Positions 1 to 10,991 of a stretch of 64,000 nucleotides of DNA are shown here, one piece after another. This DNA is from Flammulina velutipes (taxonomy: Eukaryota; Basidiomycota; Agaricomycetes; Agaricales; Physalacriaceae), in NCBI GenBank assembly GCA_011800155.1, contig JAALGH010000019.1:62001-126000 (forward strand), given 5' to 3'. How positions within the stretch are numbered: position 1 is the first letter of the stretch; the number at the start of each line of letters is the position of its first letter. The translations under genes were made by a program, and so were the position numbers. A model generated the notes under the pieces. That model made no database searches. It had not been told where the DNA came from and was given only the letters and a program-made list of their open reading frames with translations.

Positions 1-622
1 GTCCTCCGATGCCCCGTGCGCCACACCGCTATTGTCCCCATCCATCCGCCTTCCGGGGCGGTAGCAGCATCTCTGTTTTTGGTGCCATGGTACTCAACCC
101 GCCCGTTCTCTCTCCTCCCGCGCCATCCCATTTTGCCCCATTTACTTCGTCCTCAATTACATCGACCATCCGTCATTTCCCCGTTGCCGTCGGCCGACTG
201 TAAATGTACCAGCTTTGTATGCTTTCGCGCCATCTTCTCGCGCTAGCGCTTCCTTGCCGGTCCCTCCCGAATTGCGCCACCCACGGTCCATATACCCTGC
301 CTTACACGTTCCTGCATACGAAGCGTCCATTGTGTTAGCTACATGTTGGCTATGCCCGGCAAAGCCCTCATTCACTCAAACGACGCTGTCCTCGCCCGAC
401 AATAATGACAAAATAAAAACCTTCTGCGTGAATTGAACTCTGAGACGTTCGTGGAACAACAATCGCTTCAACCGTTAAGCCAAAGGTGCTTTCTATGTGG
501 GTAGCCTTTTGGATTTTGTGCCTACCTCCCCTGATGACGGACATCACGAAGTCCATCATGATCTTAATTCCACATGTTTACTCCCTCCCATCGACACAGG
601 AGGGAGAAAAAGCTTTATTCGG
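1..622. other. non-coding left part of copy A
   Basis: No convincing gene is seen. It corresponds by position to the roughly 1 kb of non-coding DNA between the P3 stop and the left terminus of copy B. It carries the octamer TGCGCCAC at 17-24, a motif repeated through the subterminal part of copy B. Confidence 0.45.
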
Positions 623-959
623 CTACTTACCTACTCGCTCGCCATTCACTCTCACCATCTCCAACATCCACAAAGCGTCGCGTGCACGATCTTCCCAAAC
701 AGCAAACCCCTCCCGATCCCCAGCACTCGATATAGCAACACCCCACCACCACAAACAAGCCACAATGGACAGCCACCCGTTTTGGCCTCTCGTATTCAAC
801 ACTCCAAAATCTTTCCCCCGGTACTTCGGTCGGCTCCACCCATCGTTTTCGCACTTGCGCCACTTGGGCTGCAAGTCCTCCCACCATCCCTCATATTGCG
901 CCACAAAGTCCGGGACCTCCGTTAGATTTAGATAAGGCATTAACTTCGTCCTTGTCACA

Positions 960-2405
960 TCAGGAAATGCCCTCCTGCTCTCGGTTAACCTAAGTCTATC
1001 AGGTACACTTAGGTTACTCAGGTGCAGCTGAACCTGAAGACAAGGTTCAGATCAAGGTTAGACCTGAAGCAGACTGAGGTGAACTAATAGTAACACTAAG
1101 TATACCTCGAACAACTAAAGTACACTGTAGGTATTGTCTTGTCTTGAACCTTTACTGCCTGAAAACTTATGCATAACTTCAGGTATAGTCTTGTACTCAA
1201 GCTTAGCTGAAGGTTTACAAGAGGAATCCTTCAGTTCATCCTCAAGCAGTAACTAGAGGTCTCAATAATACTTGACATTTCAGTTAAAGATAGCAGAAAA
1301 TAAATGTCTCATTAAAAGCAATAGTATAATATAATGATTGGATAATAAAAGAAGAAATACTAGAAGAAAGAGTAGGTTAGTCAAGAATCAAGTCAACAGA
1401 GCAAGAAACATACCAGAAGAGCACACACAATCAAGAGTAAACACCTTTGAAGAAGAGACAATGATTAGCAATTATAAGAAAAGAAGAAACAAGTCCACAT
1501 ATCAAGAGAACATTCAAGACTTGAAGATTTAAAGGAGAACATGGAGGAAGGAGGTCAAGAGAGGAATGATGGGATCAGAGCTCAGCTCTGGTTTAAATAC
1601 CAACATGAAGTCACATGACCAGGGCAGAGGGTTTGGGTCCGGAGGTCCGGACCTAAATTGCCTGCCTGTTGGACTTGATCAATTCTTGATTCTTGATTTA
1701 CCACTGTTCACTCAATAACTCTCTGGGACTTGTATGGAAGATTATGGACCTATATATGGTTGGAAAGCGTTTAATTAGGGCTACAAGACGAGCCCATAAC
1801 CGTGGGAAAATAAGGGGTGCAGCTCCGGCCATAAGCCATTCAATCAATTCTCTGTTTCTTGTGTTCAAGCAATAGCACTACTACACTTGACTGGAAGGTA
1901 TAAGTATTATATACTGTCAGAAAGCGTTTAATTAGGCCTACAAAACGCTTATATAATCATTGGAATCGCAGGGACGCACCACAAGTTATAGGCAAAATAC
2001 ATGATTTTACTCGGATTTCTCTAGTAATAGTATCTATCCTATTATACAGTAATTGGACAACAAGTGTCAGAGTCTAGTCCTGTTGAAGACTGTTGGAATA
2101 CTTTGGGTAATCTGTAAGTAGTACAAGGCAGGTCTGAGGTGTACTTTGGATAGCTAAGGTCTGACTTGTTGCATTGATATCTTGAAGTTGACTCTGAGAT
2201 ACCTGAGTTTCTTGGTAGTTGATGTTCAACCTGGTGCTGTCCTATGCTAACTGAATGACACTATAGGTTATTGGATAGCAGTTCTGTTGGCCTATGTAAA
2301 CCTAGGTATGCTTAGGTGCTTGAGGCCTACCAGGCTGGCTAGGTCTGCCATAGTTAGCTTGAGGTAGAGTCTTCACACTAGATTAAACCTACTGTTAACC
2401 AAGGC
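960..2405. mobile_element. non-autonomous insertion (about 1.4 kb) inside P1
   Basis: This segment separates two parts of one conserved domain that are adjacent in P2 and P3. Its ends carry the inverted match CTYGGTTAAC. It is rich in short AGGT/ACCT words near both ends. It also contains a direct repeat of about 30 bp (GCGTTTAATTAGG with flanks) near 1765 and 1928. The sequence GGTCCGGAGGTCCGGACC near 1638 is palindromic. The only open frame (1338-1532) is lysine/arginine-rich low-complexity and is not credible as a gene. Target duplication could not be fixed exactly; CAGGA...GGGC occurs on both sides in imperfect form. Confidence 0.6.
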
Positions 2406-2709
2406 CAGGTAGCCCTTTCCTGATGCAGCCGCCCATCTACCACCCATTGCCCCAAAATATCAGGCCGCCCTCGCCTCGTTTTCGGCAGAAAATGCAACGG
2501 ACGCGAAAAGTCCGCCTCTTTTTCCAGCAGCACCCAATGGGCTAGGAGTGCTTTCCAGTCGTGACCTAGGTCGACCTCCTTGAAGAACTTCAAGGGTTCG
2601 GTCACCCAATGGTGTACCTACAATAATATGTATGCTCTAATTACAGGGCAATACATTGATTTGTACACTCTAAGCTAGAGGGTCTGACTTAGAGCATACA
2701 TATCTTTAT

Positions 2710-3703
2710 GGGTCAGCTACTATATATGGGCTGTGGCTGGGCAGGTGGCTGTCCAGGTGGCTGAGGTGGCTGGTATGGGGCGGGACAGGGCGCTGGGATG
2801 AGCCAAATATAGATAGGAATTGATGAGATTGATGTGGAGGAGGAGGAGGAGATGAGGATAGGGGGAAATGTGGCCACACAGGAATCCGGACCTAGGGATT
2901 GATGGGAACTGATGGGATTGATGGGGGAGGGGATGGGGGATGGGGGCAGGGGGATTGGGGGCAGGGTACAATTGTGGCACCAGGATAAATACTGGGCTAT
3001 TGCCAGGGTATGAGGAGGGTATGGGAGGGATGATTGTAGGTTGAAAAATAAAATTCTTTCTAACTATCAGAAACATGAATGGGGAGCTACTGAAACCAAT
3101 AATAAAACGATGTGTGGCGCATTTTTAATCGAGGAGCACATACCTCGGATCAACCTGGGGTTGTTCTAGATGTCTTCCTATTGAAAAATGGATATGTGCA
3201 GCACAAAGAACCATGTAAAAACACGAAGATTTGGCTGAGAAACAAGCAGAACATTATTGAAAATCCATCAAAAAGCACCAAAAAGGGAGCAGCACTTTGC
3301 CCTCGCTTGGGGGTGACCTGGAACCACTTGTAGGTCGTCCAGACACCTTTGGGGCATTGTATATGTCACTCAGTTAGGTCCCCAGGTCAACAGAACCCTT
3401 GGATATGATCAAAATGCCAAAAACCCGGACCACACAGCTTTGGGCCACACTATCAACTTGCCATGACCTGGGGACACCTTATATTCGAAGATATATGTAT
3501 ATAATGCTCTAATCATGAGTTAGATGAAGTCTGGAGTGTGAAAAATGCGGTCAAAACCTTGGATATACCCCAAATAATGTCCCCCACCAAAGCACACATA
3601 CCATCAACTTCCCCTGACCTCTGGGTCGTCCCAATGTGCTCTATTATCATTATAGATGATGTATTAACACCCCAGAGGTTCCCCCAGTGTGTCAAAATGC
3701 GAA
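2710..3703 (+). repeat. foldback element, left arm
   Basis: Inverted copy of 4067-5220. Inside the arm the pairing is almost perfect from 3703 outward to about 2880, then continues at lower identity to about 2710. Confidence 0.8.
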
Positions 3704-4066
3704 TATAAATGGTACAACAATTTATATTCCCTCCTTCTACACCAAGAATCACCCCAACTACCACACATCTGAGTGGTGGACTATTGATTTTAACATCATA
3801 CAATGTGTTTTTAGGCTCCCAGAATATGTCCCAGGTTGAACACCCTTCAATATAGAGCATGGACATTTGAGAATTAGTACAAAGATCATATCCTCACCAT
3901 GTACCAAAGGGGTGTATCTTCGAGGTCTACCTATGACCTGGGCCCCAAGATATCATCTATACAATGTTAAATGACTATTAGAACAGTCCTAAAGATGTAG
4001 ATATGCGAACCAATGGGTGTACTTGAGGAGGAAGGGTGAATAAAGGTTCACCTAGTATCATGAATG

Positions 4067-5220
4067 TTCGCATTTTGACACACTAGGGACACCTCTGGGG
4101 TGTTAATACATTATCTATAATGATAATAGAACACATTGGGACGACCCAGAGGTCAGGGGAAGTTGATGGTATGTGTGCTTTCTTAGGGGACATTATTTGG
4201 GGTATATCCAAGGTTTCGACCGCATTTTTCACACTCCAGACTTCATCTAACTCATGATTAGAGTATTAGATACATATATCTTCGAATATAAGGTGTTCCC
4301 AGGTCATGGCAAGTTGATAGTGTGGCCCAAAGGTAGGTGGTCCGGGTTTTTGGCATTTTGATCATATCCAAGGGTTCTGTTGACCTGGGGACCTAACTGA
4401 GTGACATATACAATGCCCCAAAGGTGTCTGGACGACCTACAAGTGGTTCCAGGTCACCCCCAAACGAGGGCAAAGTGCTGCTCCCTTTTTGGTGCTTTTT
4501 GATGGATTTTCAATAATGTTCTGCTTGTTTCTCAGCCAAATCTTCGTGTTTTTACATGGTTCTTTGTGCTGCACATATCCATTTTTCAATAGGAAGACAT
4601 CTAGAACAACCCCAGGTTGATCCGAGGTATGTGCTCCTCGATTAAAAATGCGCCACACATCGTTTTATTATTGGTTTCAGTAGCTCCCCATTCATGTTTC
4701 TGATAGTTAGAAAGAATTTTATTTTTCAACCTACAATCATCCCTCCCATACCCTCCTCATACCCTGGCAATAGCCCAGTATTTATCCTGGTGCCACAATT
4801 GTACCCTGCCCCCAATCCCCCTGCCCCCATCCCCCATCCCCTCCCCCATCAATCCCATCAGTTCCCATCAATCCCTAGGTCCGGATTTTCCTGTGGCCAC
4901 ATTTCCCCTGCCCCCATCCCCCATCCCCTGCCCCCATCAAACCCTAGGTCCGGATTTTCCTGGTGCCACAATTCCTATCCCCATCCCCCATCCCCCTGGG
5001 CAATCAATGACATCAGTACCCATCAATCCCTAGGTCCGGATTTATGTGTGGCCACATTTCCCCATCCCCTGCTCCCCCTCCCCCTGCCCATCAATCCCTA
5101 CATGCTCCCATCAATTCCTATCCATATTTGGGACCCATCCCGCCCCATCCCAGCCCGCCCCAGCCCGCCAGCCAGCCATTTCTACCAGCCAAAATATGGC
5201 CCTATAGCATCGGCCAGCAA
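4067..5220 (-). repeat. foldback element, right arm
   Basis: Inverted copy of 2710-3703. About 165 bp longer because of a local triplication around the TCCCTAGGTCCGGATTT unit. Confidence 0.8.
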
Positions 5221-6393
5221 CTAGTTATTTGGCCCCGCCACTAAGGCCTCTTAACTAGTTATCTGTATAGCATAGGGTGCACTCACGATTGCAACGTCTC
5301 GGCCGTGCGCGTCGGGATCTCTTTTCTCGCCTGTTCAAAGGCCAACCGCTCCTGTTCTGCAAACAGAGCAGCCCTCTTGACACACTCCTTCTGAGCCGCC
5401 TCGTCCAAATCGTTGAACATCTCTCGAGCGACCGCTTGGCGAAACACCAGCAGATCCACCTTTGTTAGGTCCTCGCCAGCAGCCTCCTTCCTCTGCCATC
5501 GGAGCGCGACCTCTTTTCCCAGCGACTCGCGGTTCTCGACCTGCCATTGCTGGTACCCTTGAAGCTGTTTGCGAGGCTTTTTCAGGCCGACGAGTTTTTC
5601 ACCGACCAACGACAACTGATCTGTGCGAGAAGAGGCACTGGTAAGTCGTGTCACTCTGTATCGAAACCATTCGCGGATTTGCTGACCAAAGATAAAGGAA
5701 TGTCAACCTTCACTCTGACGGCGCTCGAAATATACGGACCTTCTTTTTCGCTTTGATGCGAATTTGACGGTCCTTTTCCTTATCGGGAGCGAGGCGCGTC
5801 AATGGGGAGTCCGCCTTCGCGTCGTAGGCCTTCAAGACCGTAGGCTCCGCGTTCCTTTCGGCGTCGTCTACCACATCTCCTGGGAAATGGAAAAGGTATT
5901 CCTGTGTGCAGTCTCGCATAACCTGTGATATTCGTGAGTACACATAGTATGTGGCGCCAGCTCTACAAACTCACCTCTTCTACCTCAGTCTCTCGACTAG
6001 CCCCAAACCATGCTGCCTTGAACCGGGGCATATATTTCCCCAGCACGTCAGCGCGCAAGCCGTCAGCCCACCCCTTGTTGGACTTCTTGTCCTCCATTTT
6101 TTTCTTCACATACTGCCGCCCACCGGTCACTTTGTTGACTGGCACACTCGGGGCGAGTGGAACGTCTTTTTCGATTGGAACCTGTGTAGCGTCAGCCAGA
6201 AGATGCAAAGGGGATTCCATGTCGAGACGGGCAAGAGGACAATTTGGATGCACCGGAAAATCTCGGTAAAACCAAGATCTCGTTGTGACCACCTCCCGAT
6301 TCAGCACAACGGCCTCCCGATTGAGAAAGCAATCATTTAAAGGGTTCGTCACATCCGAACAAGTTCATCGACCTCTTCCTTACTTTCCCCCAA

Positions 6394-6998
6394 ATGTCTA
6401 CTGTATGTTGAGCCTCCTCTCATTTTTGCACGCGCTCATCGCCAGCACAGATCACCTTCAACGAGGATGGGCTGGCAGAGCACAGCCCCTCCTCTCAGAA
6501 TCAGGATACTAACCCAGTCGATTCCGACGACGAGGACCTTGAGATCGTGCTCCGTAAGCCAATGTTCGCTCGACACCGCCTGCTCTTTCTAACCCTCATC
6601 CTTTCTAGTTCCATCTGTTCAATCCAGCGCCGCCCCAGTTCAACCCAGCGTCGCCCCAGCTCAACCCAGCGTCGCCCCAGGAGCCGGAACCGCTACCCTT
6701 GTCAACGTTCGCTATACGCACGTCCCACTGACGCCCATGGTGCTCGATGCCAACAATCCCCACATCGGCCCATGGTATACAGTCATTGGTGGCAAGTTTA
6801 TCGGTGTCTTTGAAGACACGTACGTCTTCTTTCTCTCATTTTTTGCACCCCATGCTGATCATATCTTTTAGTGGCGCTGCTGATAAAGCTACTAGAAAGG
6901 TGTCATGCTCTTCGCACAAGGCTCACATGAGCCAGCAAGCAGCGGTTGTAGCCTTCAACGCCGCCCAGTCCATTGGCGACCTTGAAGTTATCACTTAG
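6394..6998 (+). CDS. V1, small protein with one viroplasmin-like domain
   Basis: Four exons are inferred: ATG TCT ACT, then an intron starting GTATGTTGAG (6403) and ending CACAG. Exon 2 is an acidic stretch (DSDDEDLEIV). Exon 3 has a PSVAP repeat followed by PWYTVIGGKFIGVF. Exon 4 has ATRKVSCSSHKAHMSQQAA..AF. The WYxVxxGKxxGVF core followed by a conserved AF helix matches the RNase H1 N-terminal/caulimovirus viroplasmin fold, known to bind RNA:DNA hybrids or double-stranded RNA. No RNase H catalytic domain is attached. It starts head to head with P1 over a short gap and is followed by V2 in the same direction. V3 in copy B is its counterpart (shared ATRKV). The domain call is moderately sure; the role is unknown. 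Confidence 0.65.
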
Positions 6999-7075
6999 GC
7001 ACGCCAATAGTACTTGCAGCGTACCATATGTAGTGATGACCAATCTCAATCAACGCCTCTTCGTCTCTCTCTCCC

Positions 7076-7990
7076 ATGTCTGAACTGGAACACCTTGCAA
7101 GAGATCCCGCTGATGATTCCAGCTCAAGCTCAAGCTCCGATGAGGAAGGCTGGGTCACTGCCTACGACAGCGAGTTCGATATGACTCTCTCGGACATAGA
7201 TGATGACCTTCTGGCAGCGATGCAACAGTTTGACATCGATGATGCGCCGATTCCAATCGCTGGTGAGGCACCGTAATTTCCAACAGCCCTTTTCAGTTGA
7301 TAATTTCGTTAGGATCCGCCACCAACGATGATACAAGATATCTGGTTGCGGGGAGCCGTACGACCCCATATTGGTGAGCATCGAATCTTTACCTGGACGT
7401 TTCTGATACACTTCAGGTCCGAAGCCGCCCGCGCTCAAAGGGAAGGCTCTCACGTCGAAGCCATTGTGAAGCGCACAAAAATCAAATGCGCAAACGAGTG
7501 GTTTGTCGTCGTAGTCGGCAAACCCCCGGGAATCTACTCGTACAGGGAGTCAACGGCGCACACCAAGGGCACATCTAATGTCTATCAAGGCTATCCTACG
7601 CGTGACATGGCCGAACGAGCATGGACGAAGGCCCAAGAGATGGGCATCGTTGGATCGGAAGACGGCCTCATGCCTCGCGATTTTCTTCTAGAATCCCTAC
7701 CCCTGGAATCCGCCATTGTGCCACCTCCCTCGCCGCTCTCTGCTCCCGGAGATGGGCGACGCTTCTACGTGGTGTATCGCGGTCGCTTTACAGGAATTTT
7801 CAATTCCAGGTATGTTGCCTATCCCCATCAGTCGCACATGATACCAAGCCATTACAGTCTGGAGGCAGGTTTATCTGTCCTCAATGTGCCCGGAAACGCG
7901 CACGAGAGTCAAATCACCTACGCTGTGGCGTCACGTAAGTATAAGCGGGCCAGAGAGAGAAACGAGGTGGCGATAATCAATACGGCGTAA
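7076..7990 (+). CDS. V2, protein with two viroplasmin-like domains
   Basis: It starts at ATG 7076 with a serine/acidic N-terminus (DSSSSSSSDEEGW and DLLAAMQQFDIDD). Introns are inferred after PIPIA, after TTPYW and after FTGIFNS (near 7808-7855), each about 45-50 nt. The first domain is NEWFVVVVGKPPGIYSYRES..., ending YPTRDMAERAW. The second is RFYVVYRGRFTGIF...LEAGLSVL. Both match the FYVVxxGxxxGIY core of RNase H1 N-terminal (viroplasmin-like) domains. A basic tail (ASRKYKRARERNE) follows. It is the counterpart of V4 in copy B. The stop codon is only 7 bp from the stop of M1 on the other strand. Likely nucleic-acid binding; the target is unknown. Confidence 0.7.
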
Positions 7991-7997
7991 TTATTCC

Positions 7998-8750
7998 TCA
8001 TGTACAACAATCCAATGGTCCTTCGCCCCATCCCTGAAACTTGAACCCTCCCCGCGCGAATGTCCTCTTTAACGATTTAGGATATTCGTCCTCCGAATCC
8101 TCAGATGCAGCCTCCCACAGATCAAACACAGCCCCAACGCACTCCTTTACGACATTAAGCTTTTCCTGCCCCTGCCGGTACTCCTTGCAGTTCGTACCAG
8201 ATATCTCGAGAATGTCGTTGAGAACCGTGCCTATGTCGCTTAGCACACCGTCGAGTATGTCGTGGGCATCACTGAGGCGTCGAAAAGCGATGTTGCTATC
8301 CAATTCCAACGCTGATTCGTACAGGGAAGTGCAATACCCCTTGGCAGAAGCACCGACAATATTGCGCCACTTGTTGACATGACCGTCAATCAGAGTGGCC
8401 TGTCGCGCTGCTCTAGTGATCCTCTTGGCTGATTCACGCAAAAGGCGAGGCGCAGTACTGTCGTCCGTCAGCTCGGGTGTATTTGTCATCATTTTGTACT
8501 TACTTTGTCGGCGGCGCCACACTTGGTTTCTTTTTCTTTGAATCGACCTCTTGATTGAGTTGGCGCTCAACGTAGCGTTTTCGTTGTTTCTTTAAAATAC
8601 TCTTACGGTTCCTAAGTTGCCCGTAGTTTCTAGTCCGGTCAGAAAACAAAAATAAGATGATTGTACGCACCGTTGGTAATACTTCTCATCATACTTAGCT
8701 CGCGCTGCCTTGCGTTCGTCTTCTGTTTGGTAAAGTTTTTTGCGCCCCAT
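7998..8750 (-). CDS. M1, small MGRKKLY-type basic/coiled protein
   Basis: Exon 1 (8750-8671) encodes MGRKKLYQTEDERKAARAKY and ends at GTGCGTAC. A second exon is very basic (NRKSILKKQRKRYVERQL). After a short intron (GTAAGTACAAAA...GACAG) a third exon encodes a mostly helical domain (SAKRITRAARQATLIDGHVN, then RLSDAHDILDGVLSDIGTVL) and an acidic segment before the end. M2 in copy B has the same layout: MGRKKLY start, basic second exon, helical third exon. The N-terminus looks like a small DNA-binding basic region, but no named domain is recognised. It is tail to tail with V2 (7 bp between stops). Function unknown. Confidence 0.65.
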
Positions 8751-9123
8751 CAGGAGATGCTATTTGACGCCCGACAGAAAGTGAAAGTGGCGTTGGATGG
8801 CAGCAACTGCTAAACACCAGACGGCCGTCAGAGCTTAAGTGCGAAAACTTGAATGAGACCGAACCAATCCTGCGAGATTTTCACGGGATTTATGTAGAGG
8901 CCTGACTGGAGGTAAATTGAGCTAGCACTGCTGTTCAGTACATGAAAGATATATGTATAGCGTCAATAACAGTATGCTTCATGGTTAAGAGTTCTCTAAA
9001 GAGTAGACTTTGGGTCTGTCAAGCTTAACTGGAATCGATCGGACGCTGATCGCCTGATTTGGATAGGTCGCGTGCTCACAGCCACTCTGGCTAGCGCGGG
9101 AGGGAAACTTGCACAAGACCTTC
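8751..9123. promoter_or_regulatory. divergent intergenic region between M1 and the RING gene
   Basis: Holds the upstream regions of two genes pointing away from each other. No clear TATA box or repeat is seen. Confidence 0.35.
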
Positions 9124-10259
9124 ATGGCTCCTCAGAAACGCGCGTCCACTGCCATCACCATTTCCTCGGATGAGGACAACGCTGAACCTTCGAAGGCGAA
9201 CAAGAGGGGCAAGTATATTCTAATAGATCTGACCCATTCCGAGGACGAGGAAGCAAGTGATTCCGACGACAAGAGGGCCAGCGACGCGCCAAAGGGGATG
9301 TTCTCGGGCAAGGACATCAAGAGCCTGATCAAGCCTCTTCCTGTGAGTGCAGGTTGTTCATTTGATGCTGCAGCAGCTGATGCATTCCCAGCAACGAGGT
9401 GACGCTGCGGCTGGCTCATCCAAGTCGAACGCCCGTAGGGACGCGAAGGACGGGATTCTGGTGGGTATCATACGGGCTCCTCCATACTTTGTCCTCTGAC
9501 AACAATCTTTAGCAACGCCAGGAGAGATCAGGTGCCTCTGGTGCCACTACTGGCGCCCCAGGTTTAGTTCAACCGCTAGAGGTGTGTATCCTGCGGTAAC
9601 TGAAATTATTGGTCAAATAATGTATTGCAGCTCGCACGCGACCGCATCAAGGCTTCGTCGTCGAGGCGTAACGTCGCGTCGAATGCGGTCGAACTGCAAA
9701 AGGTGTGTATCAGACATTTATTCACCAGGCACTTCATCTAACGACATATCCATAAAGACAGAGCGAGCTGAGATATCCAAGGAAGAAGATATGACCAGGA
9801 GACGCATTGAACAGCTCGAAAAAGAGATTGCGGAGACGGCGAAAGATCGTGAAGCCGTGAGTGCGCCTATTTTCGTCTCTTGTCAATTGGTTTGACGAAT
9901 CATGCAGTTGCTGGCCAAAATTGGTGAAGACTTGGAGTGTCCAATGTGCTATGACATCTTCAAAAGACCGTCTTTGTACGCCAGATCATTATTGGTGTGG
10001 ATCGAGGGTACTGACAAAAATGTATAGCTTCACGTCTTGCGGCCATGTTTTTTGTGCCGGATGTATCGAGCAATACTGTAGGTCGAACAGTGGGCCTCGG
10101 CCTCCTGGCATGATCCTTCGGGAGTATGCCCCAGCCCCTCGCGTGCTTCGCTGCCCGACGTGCAAGGAGCCTGCTCCCAAGGAGTTCAAGATTAAACGGG
10201 AATACGTCCTCCAGAGGCTGGTGGAAACTTGGAACGCTGCGAGGGGGAACAGTTCGTAG
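9124..10259 (+). CDS. RING-finger protein (probable E3 ubiquitin ligase)
   Basis: The inferred protein starts MAPQKRASTAITISSDED. It has an acidic, SUMO-interaction-like stretch (YILIDLTHSEDEEASDSDD), several short exons, and a coiled coil (EISKEEDMTRRRIEQLEKEI). A C-terminal C3HC4-type RING follows: CPMCYDIF, an intron near 9975-10027, FTSCGHVFCAGCIEQYC, and RCPTCKEP. Introns lie after KPLP, after DGIL, near 9582-9631, near 9700-9760 and near 9857-9905. RING domains of this layout recruit E2 enzymes; the VIDLT-like acidic motif suggests a SUMO-targeted ligase, which is inference. It lies between M1 and KDZ1 of copy A and has no counterpart in copy B, so it may be cargo acquired by copy A. 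Confidence 0.75.
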
Positions 10260-10991
10260 GGCGTTGCGTCGCAATTATTCAAGAAAGTAGCATACATCAA
10301 TTACAAGGGTACTATATGGACTACGGTGCACTACAAAGAATGCCGCCAGACTAGCAGGTGTGTGCGCCACACATGGTGTGCGACTCATCGGACCGTGGCT
10401 CCTATCCGCATCCGACGCATTCTTCTCTTTGAGATGAAGTAAAATCCGACGCCTGTATGCAACACCCGACTCATTGGCAAGGCATGTCATTGGTGTGTGG
10501 TTTCATTGGCAATTGACACCACATTTTGGGGACTGATGAATGTCTTTCCGATGCGATAGGACGCGTGGGCCTGCCCACGAAGGTACATCTTTGAATATAT
10601 CGTATAAATCTCGATGATGCGACAGCGGGATGAACGGGACATGGTATTTGAAAATCTCGAATAAATCTCGATGAGTGGACGCGGTCACAATACAAGACCA
10701 CATGACAGAGTAGGGATTTCAAATGATAACAGCGGACGCTAATTAGCGTCCGCTGTATTCGCCTGCATGAGATCACTGTGCCCCAGCTACTCAGCACTGT
10801 TCTAGAACTTCGAGCTATCATTCGCAGAGCTCTGCTCAGCCTCCCGCTGGATCCTCAGCATCTCCCATACGGGTTCAATTTTCTCTCCCGCGGAACAAGT
10901 GGTGATATCGGCACGCGATGTGACTTGATAGGGGCAAGTGGCCTACTCAACGATAAGTATTGCATCTTTGATCCCGTAGGAAAAGGAAGGA
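10260..10991. other. non-coding region with short repeats
   Basis: No supported gene. The word TAAATCTCGATGA occurs at 10605-10617 and 10662-10674, each in an AT-rich setting following CATCT or CATGG. TGCGCCAC occurs at 10363-10370. Confidence 0.4.

Larger units (their letters stand above)
2620..5276. mobile_element. foldback element with about 1-kb inverted arms
   Basis: The left arm (about 2710-3703) and right arm (about 4067-5220) are near-identical inverted copies with a symmetry axis at 3885. Paired positions sum to 7770, for example 3112 with 4658. The central 360 bp is only weakly symmetric. The arms encode no protein; mirrored short open frames are by-products. The outer parts of the arms are CCCC/GGGG-rich. 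The right arm is longer because one unit with TCCCTAGGTCCGGATTT occurs three times (about 4873, 4942 and 5028) against once in the left arm (about 2885). The element lies between two P1 exon blocks, so it interrupts that gene. Exact ends and target duplication are unresolved. Confidence 0.8.
623..6221 (-). pseudogene. P1, large P-family protein broken by two insertions
   Basis: Three minus-strand blocks form one gene. (1) About 6221-5278 encodes an N-terminal module (residues NKGWADGLRADVLGKY), a second exon (VMRDCTQEYLFHF) and a third with QIREWFRYRV and a Q.W..E helix-rich region; introns lie near 5973-5922 and 5728-5670. (2) 2619-2410 encodes the start of the C-terminal domain (HDWKALLAHWV, GRPDILGQWVVDGRL). 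(3) About 985-623 encodes its end (EGWWEDLQPKWR, then RGQNGWLSIVACLWWW) and the stop. The same modules occur in this order in P2 (47069-49195) and P3 (51553-54136). Block 1 ends at a donor-like GTGAGT (5277) and block 2 begins after TTGTAG, with the foldback element between them; the central GP...GG module of P2/P3 is missing. The exact start codon is uncertain. Function unknown; almost certainly not expressed as a full protein. Confidence 0.75.

Noticed and set aside
1338..1532. Lys/Arg/Asn-rich frame inside the 1.4-kb insertion
   Set aside because: AT-rich low-complexity sequence; no homologous part elsewhere in the window.
3112..4658. Two identical 73-residue open frames on opposite strands (3112-3333 and 4437-4658)
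   Set aside because: They are the same stretch of the foldback arms read in mirror image; no codon bias, start context or known motif.
2720..5224. Proline-rich open frames in both foldback arms
   Set aside because: Produced by CCCC/CATCCC low-complexity repeats; no domain.
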